Shown: piece after piece, positions 1 through 4,861 of the stretch
Layout of the letters: every line of letters begins with the position of its first letter
Position numbering within the stretch: the stretch's first letter is position 1
Notes under the pieces: generated by a model
The model's input: the letters and a program-made list of their open reading frames with translations, nothing else
Database searches by the model: none
What the model was told of the DNA's origin: nothing
From: Candidatus Parvarchaeota archaeon
Lineage (GTDB): Archaea > Micrarchaeota > Micrarchaeia > Anstonellales > VGKX01
NCBI GenBank assembly: GCA_016866895.1
Contig: VGKX01000082.1
Span: 1-5,312 of the forward strand
Length of the DNA: 5,312 bases
Direction: 5' to 3'
Translations under genes and position numbers: made by a program

Positions 1-2
1 CA

Positions 3-203
3 AGCAGCCATTTAGGGGCGGCGTACTATGCAGCAGAGGTAGTCATAGCGCAGGGGAGGAACCTCAAAGGTAACGCTTTTGAAATCCTGTTGCAGGCATT
101 TCAAAACGATATAGGGCTTGTAAATAGCGCAATCAAGGGCAACGTGAATCATGGTCAGTCCAAAAAACTTACGGAAATCAAGTACAGCCTGATGGTGAGA
201 TGA
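3..203 (+). CDS. 3' end of an unrecognised protein gene (partial, cut by left edge)
   Basis: An open plus-strand frame enters from the left edge and runs 66 codons to a TGA at 201-203. The residues are mixed hydrophobic, polar and charged (for example GRNLKGNAFEILL and VNSAIKGN), and codons favour AGG, AAG, GCA and AGC as in the firm genes further on. The opposite strand in the same register gives a cysteine-rich, charge-poor translation that would span the promoter at 262-270, so the plus strand is the better coding choice. I do not recognise the family. Beyond the TGA the same frame continues open to a TAG at 288-290. The +1 frame is open from 199 to a TAA at 265-267, so a frameshift or an eroded C-terminus cannot be excluded. 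Coding status is likely but not certain, because only the tail is visible. Confidence 0.4.
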   Translation, partial: SSHLGAAYYAAEVVIAQGRNLKGNAFEILLQAFQNDIGLVNSAIKGNVNHGQSKKLTEIKYSLMVR

Positions 204-261
204 GCAAGGCATATTGAAAGGGGGTTTGGAAGGCGATTTCCCAAAAGCAACGACCCAAGCC

Positions 262-270
262 TTATAAATA
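262..270 (+). promoter_or_regulatory. TATA box for eL41
   Basis: TTATAAATA is a good archaeal TATA element. Its centre lies 64 bases upstream of the TTG start of eL41, almost the same distance as for glnA (63) and the HEAT-like gene (66). Initiation about 25 bases downstream (near 290) would give a leader of about 40 bases containing the GGTG site at 321-324. The promoter is predicted from sequence only. Confidence 0.6.
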
Positions 271-319
271 ATCGTGCAACAATGAAATAGACAAAGGCTT
301 AGATAACGTGCCATGATTC

Positions 320-324
320 AGGTG
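320..324 (+). promoter_or_regulatory. Shine-Dalgarno site that fixes a TTG start for eL41
   Basis: AGGTG matches the archaeal Shine-Dalgarno consensus GGAGGTGAT and is followed after 5 bases by TTG at 330. This is the spacing seen at the lrp start and one base less than at glnA and the 4208 gene. The internal ATG at 369 has no comparable site. Confidence 0.65.
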
Positions 325-329
325 TTTTA

Positions 330-443
330 TTGGGTTCTAGACCGCGAAAATGGAAGAAAAAGAACAGGATGCGCTGGAAATGGGTCAAAAAGCGCAGGAA
401 ACGCTTAAAGAGGAAAATCAAGCGAAGGGTTGGCGAGCTTTAG
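330..443 (+). CDS. rpl41e: Large-subunit ribosomal protein eL41 (L41e)
   Basis: A 37-residue, extremely basic protein. Its core, from the internal methionine (residue 14, base 369), reads MRWKWVKKRRKRLKRK, against MRAKWRKKRMRRLKRK in human eL41: 12 of 16 positions are identical. The preceding RPRKWKKK-x-R block (residues 4-13) resembles, from memory, the longer N-terminus of archaeal eL41 proteins. eL41 is a single helix lying at the interface between the ribosomal subunits. TTG at 330 is chosen because AGGTG sits 5 bases upstream; starting at ATG 369 would give a 24-residue, eukaryote-length form with no Shine-Dalgarno. More than half the residues are Lys or Arg, and the tail ends VGEL. The gene stands alone between the left-edge gene and ribA, under its own TATA box. 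Its small size means most gene finders would miss it. Confidence 0.88.
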   Translation: MGSRPRKWKKKNRMRWKWVKKRRKRLKRKIKRRVGEL

Positions 444-495
444 GCAACAAGCGTGCTACTTTTAAGGCAGGAATGCTTTGCTGGCTAGCCTAAAG
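438..495. repeat. 8-bp inverted repeat at the eL41 3' end
   Basis: CTTTAGGC (438-445, covering the last codon and stop of eL41) and GCCTAAAG (488-495) are perfect reverse complements 42 bases apart. In RNA they could close a stem-loop at the end of the eL41 transcript or in a long ribA leader. No strong secondary stem shows inside the loop, and flanking bases do not extend the stem, so this may be chance. Confidence 0.3.
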
Positions 496-572
496 ACTTG
501 TGAAAGACCGCAGGTTGCCCGTCCGCAGATTCCTGGAATTCGCTGGTATTAGGTTTGGGACTTTGTAGCAGC

Positions 573-581
573 AAATAAAAA
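573..581 (+). promoter_or_regulatory. Weak TATA-like element for the riboflavin operon
   Basis: AAATAAAAA is the most AT-rich stretch before ribA. Initiation about 25 bases downstream (near 602) would leave a leader of under 20 bases containing GGGG at 609-612, a modest Shine-Dalgarno 7 bases before the ATG. The element is a poor match compared with the other TATA boxes in the window, so read-through from eL41 is an alternative. No FMN riboswitch is visible. Confidence 0.25.
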
Positions 582-619
582 CCCAAAAGCACCTAAACAA
601 CTTGTTTTGGGGCTAGAAT

Positions 620-1300
620 ATGGCAGACGTGCAGGAAATTGCAAAGGGATACTACTTCAAGTGCAAGAACAAAAGGCCGCACATTGAGCGGGTGGCGTTT
701 GCTAAGCTTCCAACCAAGTTTGGCAAGTTTACAATCCATGCATTTTGCAACTCCATTGACTGGAAAGAGCATGTTGCAGTTGTCAAGGGGGACGTTGAGG
801 GCCAAAAAGGCGTGCCTGTGCGCGTGCACTCTGAATGCCTCACCGGTGATGTGATTGCGTCCCTCAAGTGCGACTGCCGCAGCCAGCTTGAGGCTGCACT
901 CAAGTTTCTTGGAAGGCAAAAATGCGGGGCGCTTCTTTACATGAGGCAGGAGGGAAGGGGAATCGGACTAATCAACAAGATTAGGGCGTACGAGCTTCAG
1001 GACAGGGGACTTGACACCGTGGATGCCAACCTTGCCCTTGGGCTGCCCGAGGACCTGCGCGATTACAGGATTGCGTCTGAAATGATCAAGCTTCTGGGGG
1101 TGCGCTCCATAAGACTTATCACAAACAACCCGAAAAAGGCAAGCGAGCTGAAAAAGCACGGCATAAAGGTGAGCGGCAGGATAGGGCTTGTGCTTGCACC
1201 GACAAAATACAACCTCAAATACCTGAAGACAAAAAATCAGCGCATGGGGCACAAGATAAGGCTTCCAGGCAAGTTATCCATAAAAACCAAACTTCTTTGA
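620..1300 (+). CDS. ribA: GTP cyclohydrolase II (riboflavin biosynthesis, first step)
   Basis: Opens the imidazole ring of GTP and releases formate and pyrophosphate, giving 2,5-diamino-6-ribosylamino-4(3H)-pyrimidinone 5'-phosphate in the cytosol. The 226 residues carry the whole RibA signature: RVHSECLTGD at 68-77, zinc ligands Cys73, Cys84 and Cys86 (C-X10-C-X-C), RQEGRGIGL-x-NKIRAY at 109-124 and DTVDAN at 132-137. Asp145 and Arg147 align with E. coli Asp126 and Arg128, and Tyr124 with Tyr105. TNNPKK follows at 168-173 and YLKTKNQRMGH at 201-211. All catalytic residues are present. Compared with E. coli RibA (196 residues) there are about 20 extra N-terminal residues and a basic C-terminal tail. 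The ATG is preceded by GGGG. arfC follows after 14 bases, so the two are almost certainly co-transcribed. Many archaea use the unrelated GTP cyclohydrolase III (ArfA) here instead. Confidence 0.95.
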   Translation: MADVQEIAKGYYFKCKNKRPHIERVAFAKLPTKFGKFTIHAFCNSIDWKEHVAVVKGDVEGQKGVPVRVHSECLTGDVIASLKCDCRSQLEAALKFLGRQKCGALLYMRQEGRGIGLINKIRAYELQDRGLDTVDANLALGLPEDLRDYRIASEMIKLLGVRSIRLITNNPKKASELKKHGIKVSGRIGLVLAPTKYNLKYLKTKNQRMGHKIRLPGKLSIKTKLL

Positions 1301-1314
1301 AAGGCGCTTGAAAA

Positions 1315-1983
1315 ATGGCAAAGCAAAAGCTGCCCAAAGTCACAATCTCCTGCGCCATGAGCTTTGACGGGAAATTGGCGGCAAAAGGCAGGAAAATTAG
1401 ATTCTCTGATGGCGCGGATTGGGAAAGGCAATACATGGAGAGGGGAAGGCACGGCGCACTTTTGATAGGGGTGAACTCGGTTGGCGACCACTCTTATTCT
1501 TCAAGGGGATTTGGAAAAGATCCGGTAAAGGTTATTCTTGACTCTTCCCTGAAAACAAAACCCTCCGCAAGGATATTCGGGAAAAAAAGCGAAACAGTGA
1601 AAGGCATTGACGCCATAATATTCTATACACACAGGGCAAGCAAAGGAAGAATTGAGGCATATAATAAACTGGGAAGAGCTTGCCTTGTCAATCTTGGCAA
1701 GGAGATAAAAGCGAAAAAAGTGCTTGAGGTTCTTGCAAAAAAATTTGGTGTGAAAAGCGTGCTTGTCGAGGGCGGGGGAAAAATAATCCACTCGTTTTTG
1801 TCAGCCGGTCTTTTTGACAAAATCATAATGTTTGTAAGCCCCGTTGTACTTGCAGGCAATGGCAAAGAGAGTGTCAAGTTTGCCTCCGGAGGGCTTTTGT
1901 GGCCGCCTGCAAGGCTGAAAATTTTGCGCGTTTATAGGCAAGGAATTGGGTACGTTGTTGAGGCAGAAAAAGACAGTTCCTAG
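1315..1983 (+). CDS. arfC: 2,5-diamino-6-ribosylamino-pyrimidinone 5'-phosphate reductase (RIB7/ArfC type)
   Basis: Reduces the ribosyl side chain of the RibA product to a ribityl chain using NAD(P)H, the second step in the archaeal and fungal route. At 222 residues it is a stand-alone RibD C-terminal (dihydrofolate-reductase-like) domain with no N-terminal deaminase. Visible motifs are ISCAMSFDGKLA at 11-22, ALLIGVNSVGDH at 48-59, DPVKVILDSSL at 69-79, the glycine-rich VLVEGGGKIIHSFL at 149-162, GLFDKI at 165-170 and SPVVLAGNG at 175-183. It starts 14 bases after ribA with only a weak AAGG upstream, suggesting translational coupling. Its TAG stop overlaps the stop of the convergent regulator gene. 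Whether it reduces the substrate before or after deamination cannot be read from sequence. Pairing with RibA and the lack of a deaminase domain favour the archaeal order. Confidence 0.9.
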   Translation: MAKQKLPKVTISCAMSFDGKLAAKGRKIRFSDGADWERQYMERGRHGALLIGVNSVGDHSYSSRGFGKDPVKVILDSSLKTKPSARIFGKKSETVKGIDAIIFYTHRASKGRIEAYNKLGRACLVNLGKEIKAKKVLEVLAKKFGVKSVLVEGGGKIIHSFLSAGLFDKIIMFVSPVVLAGNGKESVKFASGGLLWPPARLKILRVYRQGIGYVVEAEKDSS

Positions 1984-2465
1984 ACGGGCTCAAACTGCCA
2001 GCTTGCCTTGACAACATTGAGGATGACTTGAGTGTTTGTGTGCTGCACATGCTGCAGGTTGAGTATTGATTTAATCAGCTCTGAAAACTGCTTTCTTGAC
2101 TTTGCGGCGATAATTGAAATGCAGTCGCACTCCCCCGTCACGTCATAGACTGCAACGACACCGGGCAATGTGCTGATTCTTTTCTGGGTTTCTATCAGCT
2201 GACCCTTTGTGATGTTCACCTGGACAATTCCAAGAAAATCAAAGCCAAGGGCGGTCAGGTCAACGTTCACCCCAAAGCCCCTTACAATTCCAGCCTTTTC
2301 AAGCTTTTCAAGCCTGCTTATCACTGTTGTCGGATGGAGCTGGAGTCTTTGTGCAACCTGCCTGTATGACTGGCGCGAGTTTTTCCTAAGCTCGCCTAGG
2401 ATTTCTGCGTCTGTTTTGTCAAGGCCAAAGGCGCCTTTTGCAGCCCCGCGTGTCTGAAGCGACAT
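1980..2465 (-). CDS. Lrp/AsnC family transcriptional regulator
   Basis: A feast/famine-type regulator of 161 residues. Residues 15-65 form the AsnC winged helix-turn-helix (LDKTDAEILGELRKNSRQ, then LHPTTVISRLEKLEKAGIV), a linker strand follows (GFGVNVDLTALGF), and residues 80-152 form the RAM ligand-binding and dimerisation domain with VYDVTGECDC and a closing beta strand. The open frame extends 14 codons further to an ATG at 2507. The ATG at 2465 is preferred because GGTGA lies 4 bases upstream, the ATG at 2507 has no Shine-Dalgarno, and the likely transcription start from the TATA box at 2518-2527 falls downstream of 2507. It is divergent from glnA and convergent with arfC. Its effector is unknown; family members usually sense amino acids, and the neighbour suggests glutamine or nitrogen status. 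Autoregulation is likely given the inverted repeat over its leader. Confidence 0.9.
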   Translation of the reverse strand: MSLQTRGAAKGAFGLDKTDAEILGELRKNSRQSYRQVAQRLQLHPTTVISRLEKLEKAGIVRGFGVNVDLTALGFDFLGIVQVNITKGQLIETQKRISTLPGVVAVYDVTGECDCISIIAAKSRKQFSELIKSILNLQHVQHTNTQVILNVVKASWQFEPV

Positions 2466-2516
2466 TTGTTCACCAAATAAGCTGTATTTATGTAATAATG
2501 TGTTCATTTGAACAAA
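2465..2516. repeat. Inverted repeat TTTGTTCA / TGAACAAA, candidate operator of the regulator gene
   Basis: TTTGTTCA (2465-2472) and TGAACAAA (2509-2516) are perfect 8-base reverse complements with centres 44 bases apart, close to four helical turns. A further GTTCA at 2502-2506 pairs with the inner part of the second arm to make GTTCA-TT-TGAAC (2502-2513), and another TGAAC occurs at 2598-2602 in the glnA leader. The arms flank the predicted transcription start and leader of the regulator, where bound octameric Lrp could block transcription. An operator role is inferred from position and symmetry only. Confidence 0.45.
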
Positions 2517-2533
2517 GAATTTAAAAAGAATTT
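2514..2533. repeat. Tandem AAAGAATTT pair, 11-base period
   Basis: AAAGAATTT occurs at 2514-2522 and 2525-2533, exactly one helical turn apart, overlapping the regulator's TATA box. AT-rich, helically phased elements are typical of Lrp-family contacts, but such short AT-rich repeats can also arise by chance. Confidence 0.3.
2518..2527 (-). promoter_or_regulatory. TATA box for the Lrp/AsnC gene
   Basis: On the minus strand the sequence reads TTTTTAAATT, centred 58 bases upstream of the ATG at 2465. Initiation near 2498 gives a leader of about 33 bases carrying GGTGA. This placement argues against the longer start at 2507. Confidence 0.5.
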
Positions 2534-2563
2534 GCTTGTTTGTCTTGCTTTATGCCAAAAATG

Positions 2564-2573
2564 TATATATATA
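2564..2573 (+). promoter_or_regulatory. TATA box (with upstream A-rich BRE) for glnA
   Basis: TATATATATA is preceded by CCAAAAATG, a plausible BRE, and its centre lies 63 bases before the GTG at 2631. Transcription starting near 2593 gives a leader of about 37 bases. It is the strongest-looking promoter in the window, as expected for a highly expressed glnA. Confidence 0.65.
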
Positions 2574-2618
2574 ACATATTTGCAAGCTTGAGCATATTGA
2601 ACCGAGTGGGAATTTTGT

Positions 2619-2624
2619 GGGGTG
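2619..2624 (+). promoter_or_regulatory. Shine-Dalgarno site that fixes the GTG start of glnA
   Basis: GGGGTG, one mismatch from GGAGGTG, is followed after 6 bases by GTG at 2631. The alternative in-frame GTG at 2622 lies inside this site, so it cannot be the start that the site serves. Confidence 0.6.
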
Positions 2625-2630
2625 CATAAC

Positions 2631-3992
2631 GTGCTAGGCGACATACCAAAAGAAGAGATAGGCAGGGTTCTCTCAGATGCCCGCGACAAGGGCGTGCAGT
2701 TTGTGGACTTGGAATTCGTTGATATTACTGGAATGCCAAAGATGTGCGAGATAACGGTTGACAGGCTTGAGGATGTCCTTACAACCGGCACCTGGTTTGA
2801 CGGCTCCTCGATAGAGGGATTTGCGCGCATATCCGAATCCGACATGTTCCTTGTGCCTGACACTACAACCTGGGCGCCGCTTCCCTGGACTGGAAACAAG
2901 ACTGCAAGAATAATTTGCGACGTTTATGTTGACGAGAAGACTCCTTTTGCAGGCGACCCAAGGCAGGTGCTAAAAAGGCAGCTGAAAAAGGCGTCAGACA
3001 TGGGATTTGAAATAAAAGTCGGGCCGGAGCTTGAGTTTTTCCTTTTCAAGGGCCCAAATGGGTCCGGGGCAATAGGCGACCTTGCATCAGCGCAGCTTCA
3101 TGACAATGCCGGCTACTTTGACCTTGCAACCCGTGACGAGGCGGTTGAGCTGAGGCAGGAAATGGTCCCTGCACTTGAAAAAATGGGGATGAAGATAGAG
3201 CGAAGCCACCACGAGGTTGCTCAGGGGCAGCATGAAATAGACTTCACGTATGGAAACGCGCTTCCAATAGCGGACGCGGTTCTTACCTACAAGACGACAG
3301 TAAAAACGCTTGCAAAAAAATACGGCCTTTTTGCCTCATTCATGCCTAAGCCGCTGTTTGGAATAAACGGCTCTGGCATGCATGTGCACCAGTCGCTTTG
3401 GAAGGACGGAAAAAACCTGTTTTACGATGGGAGCAACGAATACTGGCTTTCAAAGACTGCAAAGCACTACATTGCAGGCATCATGGAGCACTGCAGGGGC
3501 ATAGCTGCAATAACAAATCCCACTGTTAACTCATACAAGAGGCTTGTGCCAGGCTACGAGGCGCCCGTATATATTTGCTGGGGCAGGATAAATCGCTCCG
3601 CATTGATAAGGATTCCAAGAAACCTGGTTGGAAAGGAAAAGGGCACAAGAATTGAGTGCAGGTTCCCTGACCCTGCCTGCAACCCTTACCTTGCATTTGC
3701 AGCCATGCTTGCAGCAGGCCTGGATGGAATAGAAAGGAAGCTTGAGCCGCCAAATCCGGTTGAAGAGAGAGTTTATGGCTATGAGGCTGACAAGCGAAAG
3801 CAGCTAGGCATAGGAACATTGCCATCTTCGCTTGAGGAGGCTACAAAGGAATTCCTAGCCGACAAACTTCTGACAGAGGCAATGGGCAGCCACACGACAG
3901 AATACCTTGTCAAAATCCAGCAAAAGGACTGGGATGGTTATAGGACCCAGGTTACAAGTTGGGAAAAAGACAGGTATTTTGGAGTAATCTAA
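2631..3992 (+). CDS. glnA: Glutamine synthetase, type I (alpha-like)
   Basis: Makes glutamine from glutamate, ammonia and ATP in the cytosol as a dodecamer; the main entry of ammonia into metabolism. It is full length at 453 residues. Conserved parts in order: FDGSSIEGF with catalytic Asp57; GPELEFFLF with metal ligands Glu133 and Glu135; HHEVAQGQHEIDF with Glu195 and Glu202; NGSGMHVHQSL with His251; NPTVNSYKRLVPGYEAPV with substrate-binding Arg304 and flap Glu310; NRSALIRIP at 321-329; and RIECRFPDPACNPYLAF with Arg340, Glu342 and Arg344. The roughly 25-residue insertion of the adenylylated beta class is absent between the metal-binding motifs, so this is an alpha-type enzyme. Arg66 in EGFARISESD aligns with the arginine (Arg62) used for glutamine feedback inhibition in Bacillus subtilis. 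The GTG at 2631 is preferred over 2622 because of the GGGGTG site. It is divergent from an Lrp/AsnC gene that may control it, and followed by oligo-T terminators. Confidence 0.96.
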   Translation: MLGDIPKEEIGRVLSDARDKGVQFVDLEFVDITGMPKMCEITVDRLEDVLTTGTWFDGSSIEGFARISESDMFLVPDTTTWAPLPWTGNKTARIICDVYVDEKTPFAGDPRQVLKRQLKKASDMGFEIKVGPELEFFLFKGPNGSGAIGDLASAQLHDNAGYFDLATRDEAVELRQEMVPALEKMGMKIERSHHEVAQGQHEIDFTYGNALPIADAVLTYKTTVKTLAKKYGLFASFMPKPLFGINGSGMHVHQSLWKDGKNLFYDGSNEYWLSKTAKHYIAGIMEHCRGIAAITNPTVNSYKRLVPGYEAPVYICWGRINRSALIRIPRNLVGKEKGTRIECRFPDPACNPYLAFAAMLAAGLDGIERKLEPPNPVEERVYGYEADKRKQLGIGTLPSSLEEATKEFLADKLLTEAMGSHTTEYLVKIQQKDWDGYRTQVTSWEKDRYFGVI

Positions 3993-3993
3993 A

Positions 3994-4036
3994 TTCTCTT
4001 TTCCTTTAAGCCTGTCCTCAAATTCTTTTTTTCTTC
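3994..4036 (+). terminator. Oligo-T terminator region after glnA
   Basis: Pyrimidine-rich DNA starts right after the glnA stop, with TTCTCTTTTCCTTT at 3994-4007 and a T7 run at 4026-4032 flanked by further T-rich bases. No hairpin is visible. Archaeal RNA polymerase terminates at such T tracts without a stem-loop. A separate promoter follows about 100 bases on, consistent with the glnA transcript ending here. Confidence 0.6.
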
Positions 4037-4136
4037 AATATTGCTTACTTTCAGTGCTGCACTTGAAGTTGCATGGGAAAAAAGGCAGGAGACGCAAAAT
4101 GAGCAAAAATAAGCATTATGTGGTAAAAAGTGAAGA

Positions 4137-4146
4137 TTTATATATT
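4137..4146 (+). promoter_or_regulatory. TATA box for the HEAT-like/helical gene pair
   Basis: TTTATATATT, with A/G-rich bases upstream, is centred 66 bases before the ATG at 4208. Initiation near 4167 leaves a leader of about 40 bases ending in GGTGAT. Confidence 0.6.
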
Positions 4147-4207
4147 AGTTATGCGCAAAATAAGCCATCTGAAACCTGCCCATTAGGCTATATGATAGGT
4201 GATATTT

Positions 4208-4861
4208 ATGAACATTCAAATAAATGTGCAGAGCAAGGCATTTATTGTAGACACAGACAAGCGTGGCAACAGGATACCGCCCTATGAGCTTAAGAAAGTC
4301 ACTGAAAGAACGCCGCAAAATGTGCAGGATGCACTTAAGATATTCACGCAGCTTGCCCTAAATTCAAGGGTTGGAAACACGCCTTCGGCAAGCACACTTG
4401 CAAGGCTTGGGGAAAGGGAAAAAGAGACAAGGAGGGAGCTTGCAGGAAAGCAACTTGCTGAAATAGCAGATGTCAAAAAAAGGCTTGAGACTGCACCAAA
4501 TCCAAGTGAAATAGCTCTCCCGCAGGCAGGCGTTCTTACCATGATTGCAAAAAAAGCCGCAAGCGAGGAGGTTGCAATCCAGGCCGTTGGCATGCTTGGT
4601 GCGCTTGGCAATTTTTCATCACTGTTGTCAATTGCAAAGGAGAAGGGTACTGCGTCGCTTGCCGCAATTGAAGAGATAATGAATCAGACTGAAAACATAT
4701 TGAAGCGCCATCAGTACCACATACTTTCAGGCATTGGAAATCTTGTAGACGAAAGCGGAAGTGTGATAATCGCCCACATACTCAAATGCCACAGGGATGA
4801 GGTGAAAAGCGAGGCAATAGTCGGCAGGATAAATGCAGCGCTAAAGGAGATTGGAGCTTGA
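4208..4861 (+). CDS. Uncharacterised helical protein, HEAT-repeat-like C-terminal half
   Basis: A 217-residue, soluble, almost wholly alpha-helical protein with no signal peptide or membrane span. After a short beta-like start (MNIQINVQSKAFIVD) and a polar linker, residues 62-95 form a highly charged helix. Residues 105-160 and 180-215 look like HEAT/ARM helical hairpins: SEEVAIQAVGMLGALGNF, then DESGSVIIAH and DEVKSEAIVGRINAALKEIG resemble the paired-helix HEAT pattern. Such repeats usually serve protein-protein binding; no catalytic motif is seen. ATG 4208 is chosen over an in-frame GTG at 4199 because GGTGAT (4198-4203) lies 4 bases before it and overlaps the GTG. Its stop overlaps the next gene by 11 bases, so the two are co-transcribed and probably coupled. 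I do not recognise the family. The HEAT assignment is a pattern judgement. Confidence 0.75.
   Translation: MNIQINVQSKAFIVDTDKRGNRIPPYELKKVTERTPQNVQDALKIFTQLALNSRVGNTPSASTLARLGEREKETRRELAGKQLAEIADVKKRLETAPNPSEIALPQAGVLTMIAKKAASEEVAIQAVGMLGALGNFSSLLSIAKEKGTASLAAIEEIMNQTENILKRHQYHILSGIGNLVDESGSVIIAHILKCHRDEVKSEAIVGRINAALKEIGA

Noticed and set aside
12..314. 100-residue minus-strand open frame starting MARYLSLC
   Set aside because: It is cysteine-rich and charge-poor, spans the eL41 TATA box, and is the exact antisense register of the plus-strand left-edge gene, whose codons look more natural.
333..343. GGTTCTAGACC, resembling a tRNA T-loop
   Set aside because: The T-loop purine after TTC is missing, no acceptor or anticodon stems surround it, and it lies inside the eL41 coding sequence.
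350..493. 47-residue plus-strand frame starting MEEKEQDALEMG
   Set aside because: It is a different-frame shadow of eL41. The basic eL41 frame matches a known family while this one does not, and it has no suitable ribosome binding site.
500..568. Short plus-strand frame starting GTG (KDRRLPVRRFLEF)
   Set aside because: Only 22 residues, no Shine-Dalgarno, and no recognised small-protein family.
444..619. FMN riboswitch upstream of ribA
   Set aside because: None of the conserved RFN-element sequence blocks are visible, and the spacer shows only one simple inverted repeat.
2466..2507. Longer start of the Lrp-type gene at ATG 2507
   Set aside because: There is no Shine-Dalgarno, the predicted transcription start lies downstream, and the extra 14 residues precede the normal start of the helix-turn-helix domain. 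A leaderless longer form remains a minor possibility.
2466..2630. NrpR-type nitrogen operator (GGAA-N6-TTCC)
   Set aside because: No such motif is present in the glnA promoter region.
2504..2899. 131-residue minus-strand frame over the glnA promoter and 5' end
   Set aside because: It is antisense to a firmly identified glnA, is serine/threonine-rich, and covers both divergent promoters.
4054..4287. 77-residue frame, or a 62-residue version from ATG 4099 with AGGAG upstream
   Set aside because: It spans the TATA box, leader and Shine-Dalgarno of the next gene and overlaps that gene by 80 bases in another frame; no family is recognised. The AGGAG site makes it the least secure of these rejections.
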